Assembly (NCBI GenBank): GCA_964593065.1
Contig: CAZQGO010000016.1
Location: 4,054-68,053, forward strand
Source: CAZQGO01 sp964593065
GTDB lineage: Bacteria; Oederibacteriota; JAAXVQ01
Length of the DNA: 64,000 nt
Direction: 5' to 3'
Part shown: in pieces, positions 1 through 8,275 of the stretch
Layout of the letters: every line of letters starts with the position of its first letter
How positions within the stretch are numbered: the first letter of the stretch is position 1
Position numbers and translations under genes: made by a program
The notes under the pieces: model-generated
Seen by the model: only the letters and a program-made list of their open reading frames with translations
Told to the model about the DNA's origin: nothing
Database searches by the model: none

Positions 1-22
1 GCGCGAGTTTGGTTTTGCCCAC
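1..22 (-). CDS. Possible 5' end of a truncated gene leaving the window
   Basis: A GTG at 20-22 (minus strand) is preceded by an AGGAAA-type ribosome binding site (27-32) and opens a frame VGKTKLA that runs off the window edge. Only seven codons are visible, so no function can be assigned. Its place directly downstream of polA would suit the next gene of that operon or a new one. It could equally be chance. Confidence 0.3.
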
Positions 23-146
23 GGCGTTTCCTGTCCGCGGCGCCGGCCCCGCGTACCCGTCCGGAGGCGGCGTCCGCCTGGATCGCAGGGATCGGCTTCC
101 CGCATGATCGTCGGGAACGGCCCGTCGCCTGCCCTGTCTGTACGGT

Positions 147-152
147 ATTATA
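147..152 (-). promoter_or_regulatory. Possible -10 element downstream of polA
   Basis: The minus strand carries a perfect TATAAT at 152-147, after the polA stop and about 125 bases before the possible GTG start at 22. No good -35 hexamer sits 16-18 bases upstream, so the call is weak. Bases 23-205 hold no other convincing gene. Confidence 0.25.
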
Positions 153-205
153 CCCTCAACCCCCCGCGGGTAGAGAGAATATTCCGTTCTCCCGCCGCGG
201 CGAGG

Positions 206-2827
206 TTACCCGTGCGCTTCCATCCAGTTGCGGCCCCAGGCCGCGTCCACCACGAGCTCCACCCGGAGGGCAAGCACCCCGCTCATGGTCCGGACGGCCA
301 GCTCTTTCACCTCCGGCATTTCCCGGGCGGGCCCCTCGCAGACGAGTTCGTCGTGCACCTGCAGGATCATGCGCGTTTCCAGGCCCCGGGATTGCAATTC
401 CCGGTCCAGCCGGATCATGGCCAGCTTGATGAGATCGGCCGCCGAACCCTGCAGGGGAGCGTTGATCGCCATGCGTTCGGCGGCTTCGCGGATGTTCCGG
501 TTGGCGGAGCGGATGTCCGGGATTCCCCGCCGGCGTCCCAGCAGGGTCGTTACGAATCCCGACTGCCGGGCTTGTTCGAGGGTGCCGTCCAGATAACCGC
601 GCACCCGGGGGTAACGGGTAAAGAAGCGTTCGATGAATTCCCGCCCGCGCGCGGGGGAGATTTTCAACTGGCGCGCCAGGCCGAAGGGACTCACTCCGTA
701 GGCGATGCCGAAATTGCAGGTCTTGGCCTGCCGGCGCATTTCCGCGGTCACGGCCTCCGGCGGCACCTGGAAGATCTCCGCGGCCGTGGCGCGGTGGATA
801 TCCTGACCCGCGGCAAAATCGGCCAGCATGTGCTCATCGCCCGACAAATGGGCCAGCAGGCGCAGCTCGATCTGCGAATAATCCGCGGACAGCAGGGCGT
901 GTCCGGGCCGGCCCGGCACGAAGGCGCGCCGCAGTTCCCGCCCCAGTTCGGTGCGGATGGGAATGTTCTGCAAGTTGGGATCCGAGGAAGAGAGGCGGCC
1001 GGTGGCGGCGCCCACCTGGTGAAACGTGGTGTGCAGGCGCTGGTCGCGGGGATCGACCAGCGACGGCAAGACATCCAGGTACGTGGACTTGAGTTTCTGC
1101 AGCTGCCGGTATTCCAGGATGAGCGCCGGCAGGGGATGGTCCGCGGCCAGGGCCTCCAGGACCTCCACGCTGGTGGAACGCCCGGTTTTGGTCTTGCGGC
1201 CCGGCGCGAGCCGCAGGCGCTCGAAGAGCACCTCCGCCAGTTGCTGCGTGGACCGGACATTGAAGTCCACGCCCGCCTGGCGGCGGATCTCCTCCTCCAG
1301 GTTCCGCAGCTTCAGGCCCAGCCGGATGCCCATGTCGTTCAAGGCCTCGCGATCGATGGCCACGCCGCGGGCCTCCATCTCCGCCAGGACCGGCAGCAGC
1401 GGCATCTCGATCTCCCGGTACACCTTCTCCACCCCGGTGGTCTGCAGGCGCGTCAGCAGGGGCGGGACCAGCATGAGATCCGCACAGGCCAGCAGCCCGG
1501 GTTGGTCCGGCGGCGGCGGCGCACCGAGCACGCGCGCCACGAAATCATCCGGACGGTCGTCCGGCAGGTCCAACAAATGGGCCACGAGGTGCAAATCCTC
1601 CAGCGGCCCCCGCAGGTCCTGACCCGAGCGCAGAAGCGCCGTCCGCAGGGATTTGAGATCGTAGCCGACTTTCGTGACGCGGCCGTCGCCCAGAAGCTCC
1701 CGCCAGTCTCCGGCTCCGGCGGGTGAGTCCGGCAGGTCGTTTTCGGGACGGGACAGCCAGGCCGCCTCCCGGGTTGCGGCGGCGAAGGACATCCCCGCCG
1801 GCAGCAGTTCCACCGCCAGTGTGCCGGTCTCGCGCGCCCGGGACAGGACAGGGGCCAGCGGCGCCTCCGCCGAGAGACCGGCCGCCCACCCCCCGGCCGC
1901 GGGGGCCGCCTCCGCGGCCTCCGGGGGCAGCAGGCTTTTAAAGCCCATCTCCGCCAGCAAGCGGTAAGCCGCCGCGGGCCGGGCGGCGGGCAGCCGGCAC
2001 TGTTCCCACTCCAGTTTCAGGGGAACGTCGCGGGAAATGATGACCAGCCGCCGGGACAGCTCGGCTTCGGCCTTCTGCGCAACCAGGCGTTCTCTGAGCT
2101 TGTCCTGGGGAATTTGCGCTAAGGAGGCATACACCCGCTCCAGGCTTCCGAAATTCCGGATTAATTCCATCGCCGTCTTGGGCCCGACGCCCCGCACGCC
2201 GGGAACATTGTCCGAGGCGTCTCCCATCAGCGCCAGGACCTCCACGACCTGTTCCGGCGCCACGCCGAAGACGCGCCGGACGCCCTCCGCATCCAGATTT
2301 TCCACCTCGCCTTGCCCTCCCCGGACCGGGCGCAACACCGTGACCCCGGGTTCCACCAGCTGGAAAGCGTCTTTGTCGGTCGTGAAGATCAGGGACTCGA
2401 GCCGGTCCCGGTGGGCTCGCGCCGCCAGGGTGCCGATGATGTCGTCGGCCTCCCAGCCGGATTTTTCGGCCAGGAAAAAGCCCATGGCTCGGACCATCTC
2501 CTTGACCAGCGGGAACTGGAGGCCGAGGTCCTCGGGCATTTCCTCGCGTTGGGCCTTGTAGGCGGTGAAGAGGCGGTGCCGGAAGGTGGGCTCGGGCGTG
2601 TCGAAAGCCACCACCCCGTACTCGGGTTGCAAGCGGTCGAGGAGGTTTAAGAGAATCTGGGCGAAACCGTACACGGCATTGACCGGCCGGCCCCGGGGAT
2701 CGGTCAGGGGCCGGATGGCGTAAAAAGCGCGGTAAAGGTGCGCCGGCCCGTCGACGAGCAGCAGGCGTCCGGGCGCGGGTTTTCCCGCTTTCCCGTTTGG
2801 GGCCGCTGCCTTCCGCCCGGCTTTCAT
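206..2827 (-). CDS. polA: DNA polymerase I
   Basis: An 873-residue Pol I that fills gaps and removes RNA primers. Residues 20-290 form the 5'-3' exonuclease/flap domain (GWEADDIIGTLA, then MGDASDNVPGVRGVGPKTA). Residues 470-873 are the polymerase: motif A SADYSQIELR (Asp649), motif B RRQAKTCNFGIAYG with the Phe that disfavours dideoxynucleotides, and motif C QVHDELV (Asp826). The middle part (about 330-460) keeps the fold position of the 3'-5' exonuclease but not its acids: where E. coli has DTET this protein has LAVELLP, and no Exo III motif is seen, so proofreading is probably lost. The ATG at 2825-2827 overlaps the rlmD stop (ATGA). An in-frame start further upstream would lie deep inside rlmD and is not favoured. 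It is the last visible gene of the gatC operon. Confidence 0.96.
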   Translation of the reverse strand: MKAGRKAAAPNGKAGKPAPGRLLLVDGPAHLYRAFYAIRPLTDPRGRPVNAVYGFAQILLNLLDRLQPEYGVVAFDTPEPTFRHRLFTAYKAQREEMPEDLGLQFPLVKEMVRAMGFFLAEKSGWEADDIIGTLAARAHRDRLESLIFTTDKDAFQLVEPGVTVLRPVRGGQGEVENLDAEGVRRVFGVAPEQVVEVLALMGDASDNVPGVRGVGPKTAMELIRNFGSLERVYASLAQIPQDKLRERLVAQKAEAELSRRLVIISRDVPLKLEWEQCRLPAARPAAAYRLLAEMGFKSLLPPEAAEAAPAAGGWAAGLSAEAPLAPVLSRARETGTLAVELLPAGMSFAAATREAAWLSRPENDLPDSPAGAGDWRELLGDGRVTKVGYDLKSLRTALLRSGQDLRGPLEDLHLVAHLLDLPDDRPDDFVARVLGAPPPPDQPGLLACADLMLVPPLLTRLQTTGVEKVYREIEMPLLPVLAEMEARGVAIDREALNDMGIRLGLKLRNLEEEIRRQAGVDFNVRSTQQLAEVLFERLRLAPGRKTKTGRSTSVEVLEALAADHPLPALILEYRQLQKLKSTYLDVLPSLVDPRDQRLHTTFHQVGAATGRLSSSDPNLQNIPIRTELGRELRRAFVPGRPGHALLSADYSQIELRLLAHLSGDEHMLADFAAGQDIHRATAAEIFQVPPEAVTAEMRRQAKTCNFGIAYGVSPFGLARQLKISPARGREFIERFFTRYPRVRGYLDGTLEQARQSGFVTTLLGRRRGIPDIRSANRNIREAAERMAINAPLQGSAADLIKLAMIRLDRELQSRGLETRMILQVHDELVCEGPAREMPEVKELAVRTMSGVLALRVELVVDAAWGRNWMEAHG

Positions 2828-4218
2828 GCGCTCTTCCGGACCAAGCTGGCCACGCTTTCCACGTGGTAGGTATGGGGAAACATATCCACCGGCTGTACGG
2901 ACTGGACTTGATAGGGACCGGAGCATAAAACGGCCAGGTCCCTCGCCAAGGTCACGGGATTGCAGGAAACATAGACGATGCGGCCGGGGGCCAGCTTGCG
3001 CAACAGGGGCAGCAGCCCCGGCGCGCAGCCCTTGCGCGGCGGATCAATGACCACCACGTCGGGTTTGAAGCCGGCGGCCAGCAGCTGCCGGACTCCGTCG
3101 CAAACGTCGGCCAGGAGAAATTCGACATTGGCGGCGTGGTTCAAATGCAGATTCGTGCGCGCATCGTCCACGGCGCTGTGCGCCGATTCCACGCCGATGG
3201 CCCGGCGCGCCAAGCGAGCCAGTTCCAGGGTCAGCCACCCCACGCCGCAGTACAGGTCCAGCACGGTATCCCGCGAGCCCGCCTGGGCGGCCGCGAGCAC
3301 GGTCTCGGCCAAAACCGGCAGCTGCAGGGGATTGATCTGAAAAAAGGAAGGGGCGGATACGCGGAAGCGCAATCCCCGCACGGTCTCGTACAGGCAACCG
3401 CGGCCGTGCAGAAGACGGAAGTTCCGCCCCAAAACCACGTTGGTCTGCTGCGGGTTGACGTTCTGCACCACGCCGACCACTTCCGGCACCCGACGGCTCA
3501 AGGCCGCGGCGAACTCCGCCAAGCGGGGGACGTCCTCCACGGCCGTGACCAGGATCGCCACGGCCTCGCCCGCCTGATGCCCGATGCGGATGACCAAGTG
3601 CCGCAAATCCCCCGCATGCCGCGCTTCGTCATACCCGCGGTACCCGAATTCCCCGGCCAGCTCGCGCACGGCCCGAAACACCCGGTTCCCCGCCGCCGGC
3701 TGGGCCGGGCAATCTTCGAACGGCACGATCCGGTGGCTCTGCTTGGCGTAAAATCCGGCCAGGAGGCGGCCCGCCGCGGCCTGGAAGGGAATTTGAATTT
3801 TGTGCCGGTACCCGGTCTGCGCCAGGGACTTCATGGCCGGCAAGACCGGCGCGGATTTGAACCGTCCTACGTGCAGCAAGGCGTTTTCCACCAGCAGGCG
3901 TTTGGCCTCCAGCTGGGCGGGATAGGTCATGTGCTGCCAGGAACAGCCGCCGCAGGCGCCGGCCACCGGGCAGAAGGGCGTGCGGCGTTCGGGCGAAGCG
4001 CGTATGAGCTCGAGCACTTCGGCCCGGACGAATTGCTTCTTCACCTGCACCACCCGGGCGCGCACCTCGTCCCCGGGCGCGGTTTCCGGAATGAAAAAGA
4101 CCAGGCCCTGGTGTTTGGCGATCCCCTCGCCGCCGTAGGCCAAGGCATAAACGGCGAGGGTGAATTCCTGACCCACGGCCACGTCGAGAACGGCGCGCGT
4201 ATGTGTCAAAAATCGCAT
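2824..4218 (-). CDS. rlmD: 23S rRNA m5U methyltransferase, RlmD/RumA type
   Basis: A 464-residue SAM-dependent uracil-C5 RNA methyltransferase. An N-terminal TRAM-like domain (about 8-65) is followed by three cysteines spaced C-x5-C-x2-C (Cys83, 89, 92) and a later Cys in VPFEDCPAQ, matching the four ligands of the RumA iron-sulfur cluster. The SAM site is DLYCGVGWLTLELA. The PPRKGC motif and the nucleophile in YVSCNPVTLARD follow, then the terminal DMFPHTYHVE. The TRAM domain and the cluster favour RlmD (m5U1939) over TrmA, but RlmC or a dual-specific enzyme is possible. The ATG at 4218 was chosen because an AAGGAAGGAG stretch lies just upstream and the reading frame above it would run into gatB. 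It is translationally coupled to polA by an ATGA overlap. Confidence 0.9.
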   Translation of the reverse strand: MRFLTHTRAVLDVAVGQEFTLAVYALAYGGEGIAKHQGLVFFIPETAPGDEVRARVVQVKKQFVRAEVLELIRASPERRTPFCPVAGACGGCSWQHMTYPAQLEAKRLLVENALLHVGRFKSAPVLPAMKSLAQTGYRHKIQIPFQAAAGRLLAGFYAKQSHRIVPFEDCPAQPAAGNRVFRAVRELAGEFGYRGYDEARHAGDLRHLVIRIGHQAGEAVAILVTAVEDVPRLAEFAAALSRRVPEVVGVVQNVNPQQTNVVLGRNFRLLHGRGCLYETVRGLRFRVSAPSFFQINPLQLPVLAETVLAAAQAGSRDTVLDLYCGVGWLTLELARLARRAIGVESAHSAVDDARTNLHLNHAANVEFLLADVCDGVRQLLAAGFKPDVVVIDPPRKGCAPGLLPLLRKLAPGRIVYVSCNPVTLARDLAVLCSGPYQVQSVQPVDMFPHTYHVESVASLVRKSA

Positions 4219-4288
4219 CTCCTTCCTTGGAATGACGGCTGAGGGGACGCTTCCGGACCCGGCCGGAAGCCGGCGATTCGCGTCCGGG

Positions 4289-5562
4289 CTAGCCCAAGCG
4301 CGCGCGCAGCAGCTCATTCACCCGCTTGGGATTGGCCCGGCCGGCCGAGGCCTTCATGACCTGCCCGACCAGGAAACCCAGGGCCTGCGTCTTGCCGCCG
4401 CGGAATTCGGCCACGGGACCGGGGTGCGCGGCCAGGACCTCGTCCACGAGTTTTTCTAAGCTGGCTGCGTCCGAGATTTGCGTCAGGCCCTGTTCTTGCA
4501 CGATTTGCTCCGGATCTTTGCCGGNNNNNNNNNNNNNNNNNNNNNNNNNNNNNNNNNNNNNNNNNNNNNNNNNNNNNNNNNNNNNNNNNNNNNNNNNNNN
4601 NNNNNNNNNNNNNNNNNNNNNNNNAGTCGCTCCCGCCGCGCCCGGGGCAGTTCGGGCAGGGCCGACCGGATCTCCGCGACCCGGTCCGCGCCGACTTCCA
4701 GCAACGGCAGGTCCGGCTCGGGAAAGTAGCGGTAATCGTGCGCCTCTTCCTTGCCGCGCATGGCCTGGGTGGCGCCCCGGTCCGCGTCCCACAGCCGCGT
4801 TTCCTGCACCAGGGAGCCGCCCTGGCCCAGGACGCGGACCTGGCGCCGGGCCTCGTACTCCAGGGCCGCGCGGACGTGCTTGAAGGAGTTCATGTTTTTG
4901 ATTTCGACCTTGGTGCCCAGGGCCGCCTGCCCCGCCGGCCGCACGGAAATGTTCGCGTCGCAGCGCAGGCTGCCTTCCTCCATGTTGCAATCGGAGACTT
5001 CCGCATAGCGCAGGATTTCCTTGAGCGCCAGCAGGTAGGCATAGGCCTCGTCCGCGGAGCGCAGATCGGGCTCGCTGACGATTTCGATGAGCGGCACCCC
5101 CGCGCGGTTGTAATCCACCCGCGAGCCCGCGGCCGCGCCGATTTGCCCGTCCCGGCTGGAGTGCAGCAGCTTGCCGGCGTCCTCCTCCAGATGCACGCGC
5201 GTGATGCCGATGCGCTTCGCGCCCTCCGGCGTGTCGATCCAAACGGCGCCGCCGCGGGCTACGGGCAAATCGTACTGGGAAATCTGATAGGCCTTGGGAA
5301 GGTCCGGATAAAAATAATTTTTCCGGTCGAACTTGGTGTGTTCGGCCGGGGCGCCGTCCAGCGCCAGGGCCGCCCTCAGGCCCAGTTCCAGGGCCCGCGC
5401 GTTGAGCACAGGCAGGCTGCCGGGCAACCCGAGGCAGACCGGACACACCTGGGTGTTGGCCGGGGCGCCGAAGCGGGTGGAACAGCCGCAGAAGATTTTG
5501 GACTGGGTGGCCAGCTCGGCGTGCACTTCCAGGCCGATGACGATTTCAAAGGATGGCTGCAT
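4289..5562 (-). CDS. gatB: Asp-tRNA(Asn)/Glu-tRNA(Gln) amidotransferase subunit B (interrupted by assembly gap)
   Basis: GatB binds misacylated Asp-tRNA(Asn) or Glu-tRNA(Gln) and phosphorylates the acyl group so that ammonia from GatA can amidate it. The N-terminal 312 residues (from MQPSFEIVIGLEVHAEL) carry the IGLEVHAEL motif and the zinc-binding cysteines FCGCS...VCPVCLGLPG. The last 77 residues are the YqeY/GatB C-terminal domain (VGQVMKASAGRANPKRVNELL). The 100-base N run at 4525-4624 splits them, and the two halves lie in different frames across the placeholder. Family members are about 475 residues, so roughly 90 residues are missing. I treat this as one intact gene with an unsized gap, not a pseudogene. 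Confidence 0.93.
4525..4624. other. Assembly gap (100 N) inside gatB
   Basis: Exactly 100 Ns, a standard placeholder length. The flanking sequences do not overlap each other. Comparing the visible 389 GatB residues with the usual length of about 475 suggests that the true missing stretch is nearer 260-280 bases and restores the frame. Confidence 0.95.
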
Positions 5563-5656
5563 AGTTTCGCTCGGGTCGAGGCCGAAACGCGGGCGCAAGC
5601 GCCCCTCCCGGCGGCCTTCGCACCGGAAGGTCCGGCGCAGAGGCGCGGCCGGCGCG

Positions 5657-5935
5657 TTATTCCTTTTTCTCGCTCGCCCTGACTTTCTGCTCCCACTGGT
5701 CCCCGTCCAGGCGGTGCAGGGGGCTCTCCACGAAAGTCTTCTCGTCCCAGCCCTGGGTGTCGATGTCCTCGGAGTTGCACACCGGGCAGGCCAAGCGGAT
5801 GTCTAAGTCGCCGGTGTCGGGCTGGTTGTACCGGTTCAGCTTTCCCTGGTCGTCGAACTCCCAGATTTCCACCGGCTCGTAATACGTGACCAGAGCCTGA
5901 AATTTTTTCTGGTTGCCGCAATGGTTGCAGATCAT
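5657..5935 (-). CDS. Small zinc-ribbon protein between gatA and gatB
   Basis: A 92-residue acidic protein with two CxxC knuckles, CNHCGNQ at residues 3-9 and CPVCNSED near residue 50. The pattern suggests one zinc ribbon with a long intervening loop. No signal peptide or membrane segment is seen. I do not recognise a named family. It sits 16 bases downstream of gatA and 94 bases before gatB in the same operon, so it is co-expressed with the tRNA amidotransferase. A role in RNA or protein binding is only a guess from the zinc ribbon. Codon use looks like that of its neighbours and the frame is intact. Confidence 0.75.
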   Translation of the reverse strand: MICNHCGNQKKFQALVTYYEPVEIWEFDDQGKLNRYNQPDTGDLDIRLACPVCNSEDIDTQGWDEKTFVESPLHRLDGDQWEQKVRASEKKE

Positions 5936-5951
5936 GTAGACATTCCTCCTC

Positions 5952-7412
5952 TTAAGATAAGGACGGACGACTCTGATGCCAGGTCGTGACGCCTTGGTAG
6001 GCTTGGGCCGTCCGCAACAGCGTTGGTTCCTCGAAAGCCCGCCCGATCAGCTGCAGGCCGATCGGCAGCCCGGCGGCCGAGAAACCGCAGGGCAGCGACA
6101 GGCCGGGCAGGCCGGCCAGGTTCACCGAGATGGTGTAGATGTCGGACAAATACATGGTCAACGGGTCATCCAGTTTTTCTCCCAGCCGGAAAGCCGGCGT
6201 GGGCGAGGTCGGCGTCACCAGGACGTCGCAGTCCGCCAGGGCGGCCGTGAAGTCCTGCTGGATGAGAGTCCGCACCTGCAGGGCTTTTTGGTAATACGCC
6301 TCGTAATAGCCCGCCGAGAGGGCGTAGGTGCCCAGCATGATGCGGCGCTTGACTTCCGCGCCGAAGCCGGCGGCGCGGGTGGTGCGGTACATCTCCGTCA
6401 GGTTGTCGGCCGGAACGCGCAGGCCGTACTGCACGCCGTCGTACCGCGCCAGGTTGGACGAAGCCTCGGCGGTTGCGATCAGATAATAGGCGGCCAGACA
6501 ATATTCGGTGTGCGGCAGCGACACGTCCCGCACCCGCGCTCCCTGCGAGCGCAGCACGTCCACCGCCCCGGCCACGGCCCGCCGGACTTCCGGGTCCAGC
6601 CCCTCGCCGAAATATTCCCGGGGCAGGCCCAGGGTGAGATCCGCCACGCCTCCGGCCAGCCCGCGGGTATAATCGGGAACCTCCACCGGCGCGCTGGTGG
6701 CGTCGCGCGCATCGCGGCCGGCGATGACCGCCAGCACCCGCGCGGCATCTTCGGCGGTATGCGCCAAAGGTCCGATCTGGTCCAGCGAACTGGCGTAGGC
6801 CACCAAACCGTAGCGCGAAACCCGGCCATAGGTCGGTTTCAATCCCACCACGCCGCACAAGGCTGCCGGCTGGCGGATGGAGCCTCCGGTGTCCGAGCCC
6901 AAGGCGACGGGCGCCAAGCCGGCAGCCACGGCCGCCGCAGACCCGCCGGAGGAACCGCCCACCACGCAGGCCGGGTTCCAGGGATTGCAGGTCGGATGAA
7001 AGGCGGAGTTCTCGCAGGAGGACCCCATCGCGAATTCATCCAGATTGGTCTTGCCCACCACGACCGCCCCGGCTTGCCGGAGTTTTTCCACCACGGCGGC
7101 GTTGTAGGGGGGGCGCCAGCCTTCCAGGCTGCGCGAGGCGCAGGTCGTGGGAAATCCGAGCGTGCACAAATTGTCCTTGAGCGCCACCGGCACTCCCGCC
7201 AGGGGGCCCGGCGGCTCGTGCGCCGCCAGCTTGCGGTCCACCTCCGCGGCGGCGGCCAGGGCGCCCTCGGCGTCCACGGCCAGAAAGATCCGCAGCTTCG
7301 CGTCCAGGGCCTCCACCCGGGCCAGGGCGGCCCGGCAGACTTCCTGCGCGCTCTCCTCGCGGGCGGCAACCCGCCGTTGAATCTCACTGGCCGTCAGCGT
7401 TTCCAGGTTCAT
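5952..7412 (-). CDS. gatA: Asp-tRNA(Asn)/Glu-tRNA(Gln) amidotransferase subunit A
   Basis: A 486-residue amidase-signature enzyme that hydrolyses glutamine and channels ammonia to GatB. The catalytic triad falls at Lys79 (VALKDN), cis-Ser154 (GGSSGGSAAA) and nucleophile Ser178 (SDTGGSIRQPA), the same numbers as in the characterised S. aureus enzyme. The start MNLETLTASE gives the expected family length. With gatB and gatC nearby the full GatCAB complex is encoded, which suggests that this organism makes Asn-tRNA or Gln-tRNA by the indirect route. It lies 21 bases downstream of gatC. Confidence 0.97.
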   Translation of the reverse strand: MNLETLTASEIQRRVAAREESAQEVCRAALARVEALDAKLRIFLAVDAEGALAAAAEVDRKLAAHEPPGPLAGVPVALKDNLCTLGFPTTCASRSLEGWRPPYNAAVVEKLRQAGAVVVGKTNLDEFAMGSSCENSAFHPTCNPWNPACVVGGSSGGSAAAVAAGLAPVALGSDTGGSIRQPAALCGVVGLKPTYGRVSRYGLVAYASSLDQIGPLAHTAEDAARVLAVIAGRDARDATSAPVEVPDYTRGLAGGVADLTLGLPREYFGEGLDPEVRRAVAGAVDVLRSQGARVRDVSLPHTEYCLAAYYLIATAEASSNLARYDGVQYGLRVPADNLTEMYRTTRAAGFGAEVKRRIMLGTYALSAGYYEAYYQKALQVRTLIQQDFTAALADCDVLVTPTSPTPAFRLGEKLDDPLTMYLSDIYTISVNLAGLPGLSLPCGFSAAGLPIGLQLIGRAFEEPTLLRTAQAYQGVTTWHQSRPSLS

Positions 7413-7433
7413 AGCGGCTGCGATGCGGCGCTC

Positions 7434-7718
7434 CTAGTCGATGATCCGGGGAACGTGGAAACAATCGTCCTTCACGTCCGGGGCCGCGGCCAGCGCGGCG
7501 TCGCGCTCGAGGCCGGGGACGACCCGGTCCTCGCGCCATACGTTGTGCAGGGGCAGGACGTGGGAGGTCTGGGAAACGCCCGCGGTGCTCACCTGGTTCA
7601 GCTTGTGCACGTATTCCAGGATCTTTTCCAGCTGGGGGACGAAGTGATCCACTTCCGCGTCGCTGAGCCGCAGGTTCGCCAGCTGGGCAATCCTGCGCAC
7701 GGTCTCGGGCGTGATCAT
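7434..7718 (-). CDS. gatC: Asp-tRNA(Asn)/Glu-tRNA(Gln) amidotransferase subunit C
   Basis: A 94-residue GatC, the small belt-like subunit that wraps GatA and GatB. It begins MITPETVRRIAQLANLRLSD and carries the typical HVLPLHNVWREDRV segment in the middle and the DGCFHVPRII-like end (DDCFHVPRIID). The start at 7718 has a GGGAGG ribosome binding site seven bases upstream. Longer in-frame starts would read through the promoter. It is the first gene of the operon gatC-gatA-zinc ribbon-gatB-rlmD-polA. Confidence 0.93.
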   Translation of the reverse strand: MITPETVRRIAQLANLRLSDAEVDHFVPQLEKILEYVHKLNQVSTAGVSQTSHVLPLHNVWREDRVVPGLERDAALAAAPDVKDDCFHVPRIID

Positions 7719-7749
7719 GTTTTGCCTCCCAAAATCAAAGTGCGCGCCT

Positions 7750-7778
7750 ACTATAGCATAGTCACTATTTCCTGGCAA
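7750..7778 (-). promoter_or_regulatory. Sigma70-type promoter of the gatC operon
   Basis: On the minus strand the -35 TTGCCA (7778-7773) and the -10 TATAGT (7755-7750) are separated by 17 bases, with TGC just before the -10 (extended -10). Transcription would start near 7743, leaving a leader of about 25 bases before gatC. Confidence 0.75.
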
Positions 7779-7806
7779 GCGCTTGTGCCGGAGCGCGGGT
7801 TCGCGC

Positions 7807-8238
7807 TCAAAGGTCGAAGTACATTTCGACCTGCCAGCGCCCGGGTTCGCGTTGAACCCGCAGGCCGTGATAGGTGGGGCTCTTGATTTCATGCCGGACG
7901 TGCGTGGCCCGGATGCGGCCGAAGATGCCCTTGACGTGCAGCTCGCCGGGTTGTGAGAAGTCCAGCTGGAGATAATCCGCGACGAAGTTCCGGGTTTCCA
8001 AAAAATACAGCAACTCCTTGATAAACCCGACCAGCAATTCCTCGTCGCCGGCGCCGCGGACCGTGTAGGTCAGCTCCGTCTCGCCCTCGATGAGCGTCTG
8101 GTCCAGGGCGAGGGTATAGAATCCGCCGGACAGGTTGATGAACATTTCCTCCCGCGTGCGTCCCCAGGCGCGCACGCCCGCGTCGGCGGTATGTTCCAGC
8201 AAGGTAAAACCCTGGCTGGGGTTTTCCCGTTCGTCCAT
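7807..8238 (-). CDS. Archease, RtcB activator
   Basis: A 143-residue archease. It shows the family's N-terminal FTLLEHTADAGVRAWG segment, the middle FIKELLYFLET helix and the C-terminal HEIKSPTYHGL motif that precedes the acidic metal-binding end. In characterised systems archease speeds guanylylation of RtcB and gives it multiple turnover. The gene lies 37 bases downstream of rtcB on the same strand, so the pairing supports both calls. No export signal is seen, so it acts in the cytoplasm. The start MDERENP fits family length. Confidence 0.92.
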   Translation of the reverse strand: MDERENPSQGFTLLEHTADAGVRAWGRTREEMFINLSGGFYTLALDQTLIEGETELTYTVRGAGDEELLVGFIKELLYFLETRNFVADYLQLDFSQPGELHVKGIFGRIRATHVRHEIKSPTYHGLRVQREPGRWQVEMYFDL

Positions 8239-8275
8239 GCCGTCCTTCTTCCTGAAAGACGCCGGCGCGCGCGTC

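Noticed and set aside
104..1726. Long open frame of 540 codons antisense to polA
   Set aside because: Arg/Gly/His/Gln-rich translation with no motif, exactly opposite a well-conserved gene. High GC makes such antisense frames common here.
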